Shown here piece by piece: positions 26,554 to 35,218 of a DNA stretch of 45,197 bases. Under the pieces are notes generated by a model. The model was not told the DNA's origin, did no database searches, and saw only the letters and a program-made list of their open reading frames with translations. Every line of letters begins with the position of its first letter. Position 1 is the stretch's first letter. A program made the translations under genes and the position numbers. The stretch comes from Bacteroidota bacterium (GTDB lineage Bacteria; Bacteroidota; Bacteroidia; UKL13-3). The DNA is taken from assembly GCA_947453415.1 (NCBI GenBank), contig CANGGG010000016.1, positions 1 to 45,197 on the forward strand, in the 5' to 3' direction.

Positions 26554-29415
26554 ATGAAAAAACACTTTTTACTAGCTGGAATAGTATTTAGTTTGGGAAT
26601 TTCTACAAGCATAAATGCACAAACACAGCCTGCAACTGGAACAGGAACGGTACTTATTGAAAAAGTTGAAGCCAAACCAGGTGAATTAAAAATAGCTTAT
26701 GAAAAATACAAGCTTTCAAATGGCTTAACATTAATCATTCATGAAGACCATTCAGATCCTTTGGTTCATGTAGAAGTTACTTACCACGTAGGTTCTGCTC
26801 GTGAAGCAGCTGGTAAATCAGGTTTTGCGCATTTATTTGAGCATATGTTATTTCAAGGTTCTGAGCATGTAAAAGACGAAGAACATTTTAAAATGGTTTC
26901 GGCTGCCGGTGGACAAATGAATGGAAATACAACCAGAGATAGGACTACTTATTTTGAAACTGTTCCTTCTAATTATTTAGAAACAGCACTTTGGTTGGAA
27001 TCAGATAGAATGGGTTTTTTATTGGATTCATTAACTACTAAAAAATTTGAAGTACAGCGCTCCACTGTAAAAAACGAAAAAGGACAAAACGTAGATAACG
27101 TTCCTTACGGTAAAGTGAATGAAATTCGTGATCAAAATATGTATCCAATGGAACATCCGTATAGCTGGCCAGTAATTGGTTACTTACGCGATTTGGACAA
27201 TGCAACCATTGAAGATGTAAAAAACTTTTTTATGCGTTGGTATGCGCCAAACAATGCTTCTTTAATTATTAGTGGCGATGTAAATCCTGCTGAGGCAATT
27301 AAATTGGCAGAAAAATATTTTGGCCCAATTCCAAAAGGTCCAGAAGTTCGCAAACAAAGAGTAGAACCTTTCCGTTTGGCAGATAATAAATATGTAAATT
27401 ATCCTGACAAAGTATTTTTCCCAATGAACGAATATACTTGGCCTACAGTTGCTCAATACCATGTGGATGAACCTGCATTGGATTTTTTAGGGGGCATATT
27501 AAGTCAAGGTAAAAACTCTATTTTCTATCGTAATTTCCAAAAACCTGAAAAAGTTGCGCAAGCATCTGCCTATAATTCAGGTTCAGAACTAGCAGGTGAA
27601 TTTGTAGTTGATTTATATACTTTCCCAGGAAGTGAAGACAATGAAGAAAAATTATTGATGGAAACTTTTGCTGAATTTAATTCAAAAGGAATTACAGATG
27701 AAGAAATAGCTGCTGCTTATGCACAAATAGAAAATAGCTTAATTGGCGCCATGGAAAGTGTGCAAGGTCGTTCGTCATTGTTAATGTTTTTTCAGTATAT
27801 TCATAATGGAAAAACTTATAATGTAAACGAAGAATTAGCTCGTTACAAAAAAGTAACTAAAGAAGATGTAATGCGTGTATTTAGAAAATATATTTATAAT
27901 GTAAATACTAAAACATCTCAAAACTTTGTAAAAGTAAGAGTGTTCCCTAAAGATTTAAATGCTGCTAACAAACAAGAATACGTGCACAAAGATCCAGAAA
28001 TGGAAAAAGGAACAAACGAATTAGAATATAAAGGATTACAATACAATAAAGCGCCAAATACTTTTGATAGAAATATTCATCCAACACCTACAACAGCAAA
28101 AAATGTAATAGTACCAACTTTTTGGCAAACCATATTACCTAATGGTATTAAAGTAATAGGAACACGTTCTGCTGAAACACCTAATATTGATATTACTATA
28201 AAAATGAAAGGTGGAAACATGGTTTTAGACCCAAGTAAAACTGGTTTAGCAAGTTTAACTGCAAACATGATGGGTGAGGCAACTCAAACAATGACTGGTG
28301 AACAGTTAGACGCTGCCACTAAAAAAACTGGTGGTGGATTTGGTTTCAGTGCGGGTTTTGATGCATCATTTGCTTCATTAGGTTGTCAAAAGAAAGATTT
28401 AGATGCCATGCTTAAAATATTTGAAGATGCCTTGATGCACCCTAAATTTAATGCTGATGATTACAAACGTATTTCAAACCAAACTTATCAAAATGTAGAA
28501 CAAAGTTTACAAAGTGCATCGTATGCAGGTGGTTTAGTTTTTTCAAAATTAATGTATGGTAAAAATTCTATTCAAGGTGTTCCTGCTGGTGGAACTACTA
28601 AATCGATCAAAAGTTTTAGCATAAAAGATGTTCAAAATTATTACGACAAATATTATGCGCCTGATTATGCTACTGTAGTTGTTATTGGCGATTTAAGTCA
28701 AGAAGAAGTGTTAGCCAAATTAAGTTTTTTAAATAATTGGAGTAAAAAAAATGTGGTATTACCTACCCTACCTGCAACAGTTCCTGCTGCGCAAACTCAA
28801 ATTTATTTAGTAGATAAATACAAGGCACCACAATCACAAATATTTGTTGGAACTGCTGGTATTCCTTACGATTGGGAAGGCAAATATTACAAAGCATCTT
28901 TAATGAATTTTATTCTTGGAGGTAACTTTAACAGTCGTTTAAACTTAAACTTACGTGAAGACAAAGGCTTTACTTATGGTATAAACAGTAGCATGAGAGG
29001 CAATGAATTCAATGGAATTTGGGCCACTTCTGCTGGTGTTCGTGCTAGTTCTACTGATAGCTCCGTTCGTGAAATTATCAAAGAAATTAACTTAATACGT
29101 GAAAAAGGAATTGATGATGAAGAATTAGCATTTATCAAATCTTCTATCGGACAAAGTGATGCCTTAAGGTATGAATCTAATAATGATAAAGCAGGATTTT
29201 TAAGCTTAATAGCCGATAAAAATTTACCAGCAGATTATCAAACCAGACAAAGAGCAATTTTAAATGCATTGACTAAAGAAGACGTAAAAGCATTGGCTAA
29301 CGAAATTGTTAATCCAAATACATTAGTAATTGTAGTAGTTGGCGATAGAGATAAAGTGACTGAACCTTTGAAAAAATTAGGTTATAAAGTAACTGAGGTA
29401 AGAGCAAACGACTAA
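26554..29415 (+). CDS. Exported M16 family zinc protease (pitrilysin-like, two-domain)
   Basis: A 953-residue protein with signal peptide (LLAGIVFSLGISTSINAQ). The N-terminal half has the inverted zinc motif HLFEH (His93, Glu96, His97) in GFAHLFEHMLFQGSEH. The C-terminal half is a second M16 domain starting about residue 525 (TFWQTILPNGIKVIGTRSAE) in which the HxxEH is lost (ASLTANMMGEA), as is normal for the structural half. Together they would form a clamshell peptidase acting on short peptides in the periplasm. It stands alone between a TATATTTG promoter and a strong terminator. Confidence 0.95.
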   Translation: MKKHFLLAGIVFSLGISTSINAQTQPATGTGTVLIEKVEAKPGELKIAYEKYKLSNGLTLIIHEDHSDPLVHVEVTYHVGSAREAAGKSGFAHLFEHMLFQGSEHVKDEEHFKMVSAAGGQMNGNTTRDRTTYFETVPSNYLETALWLESDRMGFLLDSLTTKKFEVQRSTVKNEKGQNVDNVPYGKVNEIRDQNMYPMEHPYSWPVIGYLRDLDNATIEDVKNFFMRWYAPNNASLIISGDVNPAEAIKLAEKYFGPIPKGPEVRKQRVEPFRLADNKYVNYPDKVFFPMNEYTWPTVAQYHVDEPALDFLGGILSQGKNSIFYRNFQKPEKVAQASAYNSGSELAGEFVVDLYTFPGSEDNEEKLLMETFAEFNSKGITDEEIAAAYAQIENSLIGAMESVQGRSSLLMFFQYIHNGKTYNVNEELARYKKVTKEDVMRVFRKYIYNVNTKTSQNFVKVRVFPKDLNAANKQEYVHKDPEMEKGTNELEYKGLQYNKAPNTFDRNIHPTPTTAKNVIVPTFWQTILPNGIKVIGTRSAETPNIDITIKMKGGNMVLDPSKTGLASLTANMMGEATQTMTGEQLDAATKKTGGGFGFSAGFDASFASLGCQKKDLDAMLKIFEDALMHPKFNADDYKRISNQTYQNVEQSLQSASYAGGLVFSKLMYGKNSIQGVPAGGTTKSIKSFSIKDVQNYYDKYYAPDYATVVVIGDLSQEEVLAKLSFLNNWSKKNVVLPTLPATVPAAQTQIYLVDKYKAPQSQIFVGTAGIPYDWEGKYYKASLMNFILGGNFNSRLNLNLREDKGFTYGINSSMRGNEFNGIWATSAGVRASSTDSSVREIIKEINLIREKGIDDEELAFIKSSIGQSDALRYESNNDKAGFLSLIADKNLPADYQTRQRAILNALTKEDVKALANEIVNPNTLVIVVVGDRDKVTEPLKKLGYKVTEVRAND

Positions 29416-29417
29416 TT

Positions 29418-29533
29418 GATTTAGAGATTTAGAGATTTGGAGATTTGGAGATTTAAAGATTTAGGGATTTAAAGATTTAGAGATTTGGAGATTTAAAGAT
29501 TTAGGGATTTAAAGATTTAGAGATTTGGAGATT
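29418..29533. repeat. GATTTAGAGATTTGGA microsatellite-like tandem repeat
   Basis: About 116 bp made of near-identical 8-9 bp steps (GATTTAGA, GATTTGGA, GATTTAAA, GATTTAGG). A higher-order unit of about 50 bp is repeated twice (starting about 29421 and 29471). It sits between the M16 stop codon and its terminator, so it would be transcribed as an unstructured A/G/U tract. Confidence 0.8.
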
Positions 29534-29535
29534 TT

Positions 29536-29573
29536 AAAAAGCCCTTTAAAACTTTCGTTTTAAAGGGCTTTTT
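29536..29573. terminator. Strong bidirectional rho-independent terminator
   Basis: AAAAAGCCCTTTAAAAC pairs perfectly with GTTTTAAAGGGCTTTTT around a TTTC loop. It can terminate the M16 peptidase transcript on + and the epimerase transcript on -. Confidence 0.9.
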
Positions 29574-29622
29574 GTTGTTCAATTTTTTAGAATTTAATGA
29601 TTAGAATTTCGAATTTCTTTTT

Positions 29623-30030
29623 TTAACCTTTTATTTCCTGACACAATTCTATTAAAACACCATTGCTGCTTTTTGGGTGCATAAATGCAATTAACTTATT
29701 GTCGGCTCCTTGTTTTGGTGTTTCATTTATAAATACAAATCCTTCTGCTTTTAAGCGAGTAATTTCAGCATAAATATCATTTACAGCAAATGCAATGTGA
29801 TGCATTCCCTCTCCTTTTTTATCAATGAATTTAGCAATTGCACTGTCTTCATGTGTGGCTTGTAATAACTCAATTTTGGTTTCACCTGTTTTATAAAAAA
29901 CAGTGCGCACATGTTCACTCAAAACCGCTTCTTCTTTATATGGTTTTGTGTTGAATAATGCATTGAATAATTGAATGCTTTCATCCGCGTTTTTTACGGC
30001 TATTCCTATGTGTTCTATGTTGTTTAACAT
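29623..30030 (-). CDS. mce: Methylmalonyl-CoA epimerase
   Basis: A 135-residue vicinal-oxygen-chelate enzyme that interconverts (R)- and (S)-methylmalonyl-CoA in propionate/succinyl-CoA metabolism. It starts with NIEHIGIAVKNADESIQLF, giving the first metal His. KTGETKIELLQAT gives a Glu ligand, GEGMHHIAFAVNDI the second His region, and GVLIELCQ the final Glu. The length is typical for the family. It is followed by a shared hairpin terminator. No methylmalonyl-CoA mutase is in the window. Confidence 0.94.
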   Translation of the reverse strand: MLNNIEHIGIAVKNADESIQLFNALFNTKPYKEEAVLSEHVRTVFYKTGETKIELLQATHEDSAIAKFIDKKGEGMHHIAFAVNDIYAEITRLKAEGFVFINETPKQGADNKLIAFMHPKSSNGVLIELCQEIKG

Positions 30031-30076
30031 GGTTAAATTATTGAATTATTGATTTGTTGAATTTATATTTTTTGTA

Positions 30077-30153
30077 CGTCATTGCGAGGCACGAAGCAAT
30101 CTTACAATTTGAAATGAGATTGCAGCTCACGCTTTGGCGTGTTCACAATGACG
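30077..30153. repeat. GTCATTGCGAGG-type palindromic repeat
   Basis: Outer arms CGTCATTG (30077-30084) and CAATGACG (30146-30153) enclose inner arms GCAATCT (30096-30102) and AGATTGC (30117-30123), giving a long nested hairpin. The GCGAGGCACGAAGCAATCT core is a motif seen as an intergenic repeat in many bacterial genomes. It lies between the phosphopantetheinyl transferase stop and the epimerase start. Confidence 0.75.
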
Positions 30154-30157
30154 AAGT

Positions 30158-30784
30158 TTAAAAGCAATAAGTAAATACATAATTTTCTAACTGATAATAA
30201 TGCATTTCAATTGCTTTATTTATTTCATTTTTGTGCAGCATACAATTAAAAACTCCTTCATTTTGGGGTTCAAATAATAATGCTTCCATGTTTAATTTAA
30301 AGTCTAATTCTTTTTTACCATACCATTTATACATGCTTTCTTTGGCACTCCAAATCAATGTTTTTATCAATTTGCTTTCAGCAAATAATTGTTCATTTTC
30401 ATTTAAAAACTTACTAGAAACTCGATGAATTCTGTCATCTACTCTTTCAATGTCTAAACCAACTTCGTGTGTTTTACTAAACATAATTCCTACATATTCA
30501 TAAGAATGTGATATGCTAATAAAATATTTTTCGTGGTCAATATACAAAGTTGGCTTGTTATTTTCGTTTTTATGGATTTCTATTCTATTGGCATCAAACA
30601 AGTTTTGTAATAAAACCCTACTTGCAAACCAATGTATTCCAACATTTTCAGCAGGATTTATAGGCTTTGACAAGTCAAATAAATGATTTCCCAATTGATT
30701 TTCAAAATCTGCTTTAGTTTCAGTAATTCTCCAAATACCTAAAGTAATTTCATTGGTTATATTTTGTATAGAAATAATTGGCAA
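30158..30784 (-). CDS. 4'-phosphopantetheinyl transferase (Sfp-type)
   Basis: A 208-residue enzyme that transfers phosphopantetheine from CoA to carrier proteins. It carries the family's three blocks: SISHSYEYVGIMFS, EVGLDIERVDDRI (Mg-binding Asp/Glu) and LIWSAKESMYKWYG (WxxKEAxxK type, with Lys and Glu). The length fits Sfp/HetI-like members rather than AcpS. It is the likely activator of the cell's acyl carrier protein or of secondary-metabolite carriers; no synthase gene is nearby to decide. Divergent from the WD40 gene, sharing a 61-base promoter region. Confidence 0.92.
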   Translation of the reverse strand: MPIISIQNITNEITLGIWRITETKADFENQLGNHLFDLSKPINPAENVGIHWFASRVLLQNLFDANRIEIHKNENNKPTLYIDHEKYFISISHSYEYVGIMFSKTHEVGLDIERVDDRIHRVSSKFLNENEQLFAESKLIKTLIWSAKESMYKWYGKKELDFKLNMEALLFEPQNEGVFNCMLHKNEINKAIEMHYYQLENYVFTYCF

Positions 30785-30790
30785 AATAGG

Positions 30791-30820
30791 TTTGACTTTG
30801 TTTTATTTATTGTTGCTTTG
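30791..30820 (+). promoter_or_regulatory. Candidate promoter of the WD40 gene
   Basis: TTTG at 30791-30794, an 18-bp spacer, then TTGCTTTG at 30813-30820 (one mismatch to TAnnTTTG) followed by C. It predicts a leader of about 20 nt before ATG 30846. Confidence 0.4.
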
Positions 30821-30845
30821 CAATATAAAATAGTTTTAAAATTTC

Positions 30846-31760
30846 ATGCTAAAAAAAATAAAAATAATTAAACTTCACCAATATACTGGACATAAAGATT
30901 GTATTTATTCTCTTTCTAAATCAATGAACCAAAACTGCTTTTACTCGGGAGCTGGCGATGGATTTGTGGTAGAATGGGATTTTGAAAATAAAAGCGATGG
31001 TAAATTAATTTGCCAAGTTAATCGTCCCGTTTATAGTTTATTGTTATTACCCGAAAAAAATCAATTGTTAATAGGTTCTGCTCAAGGAAACTTACATGTA
31101 ATAGACCTAACTATTAACAAAGAAATAAAAAACATAGCAGCGCATACTTTAGGAATTTACGATATTAAACGTCATCACGATACTTTCATTACCTCGGGAG
31201 GAGATGGAATCATCAATGTGTTTAATGTATCTGATTTTTCATTGATTAAAACCATTAAAGCCAGTACAAAAAGTGCAAGAGCCATTGCCATCAATGAATC
31301 GTTAAACCATATTGCCATAGGTTTTTCTGACCATGCAATAAGAATTTATAATGCTGATACTTTTCAATTAATTGAAACTTTAAACCACCATGTAAATTCA
31401 GTTTTTACATTGGCATATTGCCACAATAACAAACATTTATTAAGCGGTGGCCGCGATGTGTTTTTAAAGTTTTTTGATGCTGAAAACAATTACGAAATCA
31501 TCAAAGATGTGCCTGCTCATAATTTGCATATTAATTCCATTCAGTTTAATCCAAACGGACAATTATTTGCCACAGTGAGTATGGATAAAACATTAAAAAT
31601 TTGGGATGCAAATAGTTTTGATTTACTAAAAGTAATAGACAAAGCACGAAATGAAGCACATGTTACTTCCATTAATAAAGTAATTTGGACAGCTAATAAT
31701 GAATTACTAACAGCAAGCGATGACAAACAAATTATGCATTGGCAGGTGGAGATTGAATAG
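30846..31760 (+). CDS. WD40 repeat protein, single seven-bladed propeller
   Basis: 304 residues comprising about seven WD40 blades and nothing else; there is no signal peptide, so it is cytoplasmic. Blades begin with GH/AH dipeptides (YTGHKDCIYSL, IAAHTLGIYDI, NHHVNSVFTLA, PAHNLHINSIQF) and end in WD-like motifs (VVEWDF, LKFFDA, LKIWDA, IMHWQV). Such single propellers act as protein-interaction platforms; the partner is not evident from its neighbours. Homologues as free-standing WD40 proteins are common in Bacteroidota. Confidence 0.9.
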   Translation: MLKKIKIIKLHQYTGHKDCIYSLSKSMNQNCFYSGAGDGFVVEWDFENKSDGKLICQVNRPVYSLLLLPEKNQLLIGSAQGNLHVIDLTINKEIKNIAAHTLGIYDIKRHHDTFITSGGDGIINVFNVSDFSLIKTIKASTKSARAIAINESLNHIAIGFSDHAIRIYNADTFQLIETLNHHVNSVFTLAYCHNNKHLLSGGRDVFLKFFDAENNYEIIKDVPAHNLHINSIQFNPNGQLFATVSMDKTLKIWDANSFDLLKVIDKARNEAHVTSINKVIWTANNELLTASDDKQIMHWQVEIE

Positions 31761-31775
31761 TCAACAAAAAAAGTA

Positions 31776-31838
31776 GCCACAGATTCATAGATTTAAGAAA
31801 CTGAATAATTAATTTATAAAAATCAGTGAATCTGTGGC
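31776..31838. repeat. GCCACAGATTCA inverted repeat
   Basis: GCCACAGATTCA (31776-31787) and TGAATCTGTGGC (31827-31838) are perfect 12-bp inverted arms separated by 39 bp, followed by an A-run. It lies just after the WD40 stop codon and may act as its transcript end, or be a dispersed repeat of the GCCACAGATTNA type. Confidence 0.7.
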
Positions 31839-31870
31839 AAAAAACATCATTGTTAACCTAACAAACATCA

Positions 31871-31901
31871 TTCGTTAGCTTAAAGAATAAGTTTAATTTT
31901 G
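31871..31901 (+). promoter_or_regulatory. Candidate lpdA promoter
   Basis: TTCG at 31871-31874 (one mismatch to TTTG), a 19-bp spacer and TAATTTTG at 31894-31901, a full TAnnTTTG match followed by C. It predicts a leader of about 24 nt. Confidence 0.5.
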
Positions 31902-31930
31902 CAAGCTATTAATTTTACCAAAATAATTTT

Positions 31931-33325
31931 ATGAAATACGATATTACCGTTATAGGTTCTGGTCCTGGAGGATATGTTGCAGCCATTCGTTGCGCGCAAT
32001 TAGGTTTTAAAACTGCATTGATTGAAAAATACAGTACCCTTGGTGGCACTTGCTTAAATGTAGGTTGTATTCCATCAAAAGCATTGCTCGACTCGAGCGA
32101 ACATTACCACAATGCTACACATACTTTTGCTACTCACGGAATAGATGTTAGTGAGGTAAAAGTAAATTTAAAACAAATGATAGACCGCAAAAGTGGTGTA
32201 GTTAAAGTTACTTGTGAAGGCATTGATTTTTTAATGAAAAAAAATAAAATTGATGTTTACAAAGGTATTGGATCATTTGTTACCAAAAATCAAATTAAGG
32301 TAACAGGCGAAACTGAACAATTAATAGATACTGATAAAGTAATTATAGCAACTGGATCAAAACCAGCTTCATTGCCAGGTTTGGCAATAGATAAGAAACG
32401 CATTATTACCAGTACCGAAGCGTTAAACATGACCGAAGTTCCAAAACATTTGGTAATTATTGGAGGTGGTGTTATTGGTTTAGAATTAGGTTCAGTTTAT
32501 GCTCGTTTGGGTGCAAAAGTTTCGGTAATAGAATATACCGATGCCATTATTCCAACCATGGACGGAACTTTAGGCAAAGAATTGCAACGTAGTTTGCGTA
32601 AAATTGGTTTTACTTTTCACTTTAGTCATAAAGTAAAATCAGCTAAGGTAAAAGGTAAAGAAGTTACCATTACTGCCGACAATGAAAAAGGTGAAGAAGT
32701 AACATTTACAGGCGATTATTGCTTGGTTTCAGTTGGAAGAAAAGCCTATACTGACGGATTAGGATTAGAGAATATTGGTTTAAAAACCGATGAGCGCGGT
32801 CGCATAGAAACTGATGCTCATTTGGAAACTGCTATTACAGGAATTTACGCCATAGGCGATGTAGTAAAAGGTGCCATGCTAGCTCACAAAGCGGAAGAAG
32901 AAGGTGTGTTTGTAGCTGAAACCATTGCAGGACAAAAACCACATATCAACTATAACTTAATTCCCGGTGTAGTTTATACTTGGCCAGAAGTGGCTGGAGT
33001 TGGCGCAACTGAAGAAGAATTAAAAAAAGCAGGTAAAAAATATAAAATGGGAAGTTTCCCTATGCGTGCTTTAGGACGTGCCAGGGCAAGTATGGATATT
33101 GATGGATTGGTAAAAGTATTAGCCGATGCGGAAACAGATGAAATTTTGGGCATGCACATGATTGGTCCGCGTGTAGCTGATTTAATTGCAGAAGCTGTAG
33201 TAGCCATGGAATTTAGAGCAAGTGCCGAAGACATTTCAAGAATGAGTCATGCACATCCAACTTATGCCGAAGCGGTGAAAGAAGCCTGCCTCGCAGCTAC
33301 TGAAAACAGAGCTTTGCACATGTAA
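31931..33325 (+). CDS. lpdA: Dihydrolipoyl dehydrogenase (E3)
   Basis: A 464-residue FAD-dependent disulfide oxidoreductase that reoxidises lipoyl groups of pyruvate and 2-oxoglutarate dehydrogenases and of the glycine cleavage system. It shows the FAD-binding GSGPGGYVAAI motif, the redox disulfide GGTCLNVGCIPSK (Cys41-Cys46), the NAD-binding IGGGVIGLELG and the C-terminal HAHPTYAEAVKEA with the catalytic His-Glu pair. It is monocistronic, preceded by a good promoter match and followed by a hairpin terminator. The lipoate it acts on depends on LipB, encoded at 2521. Confidence 0.97.
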   Translation: MKYDITVIGSGPGGYVAAIRCAQLGFKTALIEKYSTLGGTCLNVGCIPSKALLDSSEHYHNATHTFATHGIDVSEVKVNLKQMIDRKSGVVKVTCEGIDFLMKKNKIDVYKGIGSFVTKNQIKVTGETEQLIDTDKVIIATGSKPASLPGLAIDKKRIITSTEALNMTEVPKHLVIIGGGVIGLELGSVYARLGAKVSVIEYTDAIIPTMDGTLGKELQRSLRKIGFTFHFSHKVKSAKVKGKEVTITADNEKGEEVTFTGDYCLVSVGRKAYTDGLGLENIGLKTDERGRIETDAHLETAITGIYAIGDVVKGAMLAHKAEEEGVFVAETIAGQKPHINYNLIPGVVYTWPEVAGVGATEEELKKAGKKYKMGSFPMRALGRARASMDIDGLVKVLADAETDEILGMHMIGPRVADLIAEAVVAMEFRASAEDISRMSHAHPTYAEAVKEACLAATENRALHM

Positions 33326-33335
33326 AGAAATGTTG

Positions 33336-33360
33336 CCCTTCGACTTCGCTCAGGGTGACA
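33336..33360. repeat. Single GAGCGGAGTCGAAGG-type repeat arm
   Basis: CCCTTCGACTTCGCTCAGGG, continuing GTGACA, is one arm of the family also seen at 21126, 41370 and 43352. It lies between the lpdA stop and its terminator. Confidence 0.7.
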
Positions 33361-33382
33361 TAGATTTTTTTATTCGTATATC

Positions 33383-33417
33383 AAAAAATCCGTTGCAGTT
33401 TGTAACGGATTTTTTTT
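33383..33417 (+). terminator. lpdA terminator
   Basis: AAAAAATCCGTT pairs with AACGGATTTTTT around an 11-base loop (about GCAGTTTGT), ending in a T8 run. Confidence 0.88.
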
Positions 33418-33441
33418 GCAAACACGTTGGGCAGGCTGTTG

Positions 33442-33463
33442 GGGCAGACCTATGTGTCTGCCC
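33442..33463. repeat. GGGCAGAC hairpin repeat
   Basis: GGGCAGAC (33442-33449) and GTCTGCCC (33456-33463) form an 8-bp GC-rich stem with a 6-base loop, in contrast to the AT-rich surroundings. The GGGCAGAC...GTCTGCCC form recurs as an intergenic repeat in other bacteria. It is followed at 33483-33541 by an AATCAACTTATCAACTT-type tandem stretch that leads into smpB. Confidence 0.6.
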
Positions 33464-33585
33464 ACTATAATTTAAAACACAATCCAACCAATCAACTTAA
33501 TCAACTATATCAACTTATCAACTTTATTAACTTATCAACCAATAAGAAAAATCAAAAAAATAAGTTTTTCTTTGTACTCCAAATC

Positions 33586-34047
33586 ATGAGTAAGGATAAA
33601 CTATATAAGCGAATAAATATTTTAAACAAAAAAGCAAGTTTTGAATTTCAGTTGTTAACCAAATACACCGCAGGAATGGTACTTGGCGGTACTGAAGTAA
33701 AATCAATAAAAGCTGGAAATGCCTCCATTACTGAAGCCTATTGTTTTTATCAAAACGATGAGCTTTATATACGTAACATGAATATTGGTTCTTTTAAGCA
33801 AGGAAGTTTTAGTAACCACGAACCTTTGGCTGTAAGGAAATTATTGCTAAAAAAAGTTGAACTAAAAAAATTGCAGAAACGTGGAGATGAAAAAGGTTTT
33901 TCCATTGTTCCATTAAAATTATTTGAAGCCGAAAATGGTTTTATAAAAATAGAAATTGCACTAGCACAGGGTAAAAAAGCTTTTGATAAACGCGATAGTA
34001 TCAAAGAACGTGATGTGGAGAGAAATTTGAGGCGGAAGGATGAGTAG
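33586..34047 (+). CDS. smpB: SsrA-binding protein SmpB
   Basis: A 153-residue RNA-binding protein that carries tmRNA to stalled ribosomes for trans-translation. KASFEFQLLTKYTAGMVLGG, then TEVKSIKAGNASITEAY and NHEPLAVRKLLLKKVELKKL are the SmpB blocks. The C-terminal tail, KAFDKRDSIKERDVERNLRR, is the decoding-centre segment. The open frame runs up to 33427, but the extra N-terminal codons translate a repetitive intergenic tract (NQLNQLYQLINFINL), so ATG 33586 (MSKDKLYKRIN) is used. I did not find an ssrA gene in the window. Confidence 0.95.
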   Translation: MSKDKLYKRINILNKKASFEFQLLTKYTAGMVLGGTEVKSIKAGNASITEAYCFYQNDELYIRNMNIGSFKQGSFSNHEPLAVRKLLLKKVELKKLQKRGDEKGFSIVPLKLFEAENGFIKIEIALAQGKKAFDKRDSIKERDVERNLRRKDE

Positions 34048-34059
34048 TTGGAGAAGTGA

Positions 34060-34300
34060 GCACTGAGATTTGAGAGATGTGAGAAATTATAAAGTACCGA
34101 CACATCGGAAAAGTATGAAGTATAAATTATAAAGTATGAAAAATACAAAAAATCTTCATGATTTGTCAAAAAGCATCTTTATAGTTTAGTTGATAAGTTT
34201 GACTTAATTATAATTAGTTATAAGTAATTTGCCAGGTGCTAGCTGCCAGAGGCTAGATGCAAAAATAAGAAATCTGCCAGAGGCTAGAGGCTAATAAAAA
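34060..34300. repeat. Mixed dispersed repeats between smpB and the SDR gene
   Basis: It holds CGACACATCGGAAAAGTATG and AAGTATAAATTATAAAGTAT (about 34098-34140), related to the stretch at 18430-18475. Two GCTAGAAGCCAGC-type arms follow (34231-34259 GCCAGGTGCTAGCTGCCAGA; 34275-34293 TGCCAGAGGCTAGAGGCTA). No gene is seen. Confidence 0.6.
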
Positions 34301-34307
34301 CAGAAGT

Positions 34308-35096
34308 ATGAATATAAATTTAAAAGATAAAAATGCATTGGTTTGCGGAAGCACCAAAGGAATTGGATATGCCATTGCTATGCAATTAGCAAAGTGTGGT
34401 GCTAACGTAACTTTGATGGCCAGAAATGGTGAATTATTAAAAAGAATTGTGCGTGATTTGGATACAAGCATGGGTCAAAAACATGATTTCTTAGTTGCCG
34501 ATTTTGCCGTTCCTGCTCAAGTAAAAGAAGCAATAGAACAAAAAGCACAAGTACATTATATATACCATATTTTAGTAAATAACAGTGGTGGACCCGCTGC
34601 TGGATTAGCCATAGACGCCAAGGAAGAAGAATTTTTAAATGCCTTTAACTCGCATGTAATTAGTAGTCATCATTTGGTACAAAGTGTATACACTGGAATG
34701 AAACAAGCAGGTTACGGTCGCATTATCAATATTATTTCTACCAGTGTAAAAATTCCTTTGCGTGGTCTAGGAGTTAGTAATACCATTAGAGGTGCTATGG
34801 GTAATTACAGTAAAACTTTGGCCAATGAATTAGCGCCATTTAAAATTACCGTAAATAATGTTTTGCCGGGTGCTACCGCAACTGATAGACTGAAACAAAT
34901 TATAGATAATAAAGCTCAAAAACAACAACACTCAATTGATGAAGTGAGTAATGAAATGATTAGTGAAATTCCTATGGGAAGATTTGCTGAACCCAATGAA
35001 ATAGCATTTGCCGTTGCATTTTTGGCCAGTGAATTTGCTGCATACATTACCGGAATTAATGTTCCTGTTGATGGCGGCAGAACGGGGAACTTATAG
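34308..35096 (+). CDS. Atypical short-chain dehydrogenase/reductase lacking the catalytic Tyr-Lys
   Basis: 262 residues with a Rossmann fold: ALVCGSTKGIGYAIAMQLA (nucleotide-binding Gly motif), NNSGGPAAG (NNAG-type) and the C-terminal FLASEFAAYITGINVPVDGG. The catalytic region reads IISTSVKIPLRGLGVSNTIR, then GAMGNYSKTLANELAPF. The Ser is present, but the positions normally occupied by Tyr and Lys (YxxxK) are Asn and Arg (SNTIR). This SNxxR form defines a subgroup I recall among proteins annotated as 3-oxoacyl-ACP reductase-like. The reaction is therefore uncertain. Start ATG 34308 follows repeats directly. Confidence 0.88.
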   Translation: MNINLKDKNALVCGSTKGIGYAIAMQLAKCGANVTLMARNGELLKRIVRDLDTSMGQKHDFLVADFAVPAQVKEAIEQKAQVHYIYHILVNNSGGPAAGLAIDAKEEEFLNAFNSHVISSHHLVQSVYTGMKQAGYGRIINIISTSVKIPLRGLGVSNTIRGAMGNYSKTLANELAPFKITVNNVLPGATATDRLKQIIDNKAQKQQHSIDEVSNEMISEIPMGRFAEPNEIAFAVAFLASEFAAYITGINVPVDGGRTGNL

Positions 35097-35097
35097 T

Positions 35098-35215
35098 TTA
35101 TGGACGATAGTCGATGGACAATAGACGATGGACAATAGACGATGGACGATGGACCAAAATTGATTTTAGATAATCAACAGCAGCTATGGTCCATGGTCTA
35201 TAAACTATGGTCTTT
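35098..35215. repeat. GACGATGGACAATA tandem and inverted repeat
   Basis: GATGGACAATAGACGATGGA-type units are repeated about four times (35100-35155). After a 25-base gap they are followed by the inverted forms GGTCCATGGTCTATAAACTA and GGTC (about 35188-35213). It separates the convergent SDR and phospholipase C-like genes and could fold into a terminator-like structure. The small open frames over it are not genes. Confidence 0.7.
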
Positions 35216-35218
35216 TCA

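Noticed and set aside
33427-33585. Upstream extension of smpB
   Set aside because: The residues derive from a repetitive AATCAACTTATCAACTT-type tract; SmpB family proteins start near MSKDK.
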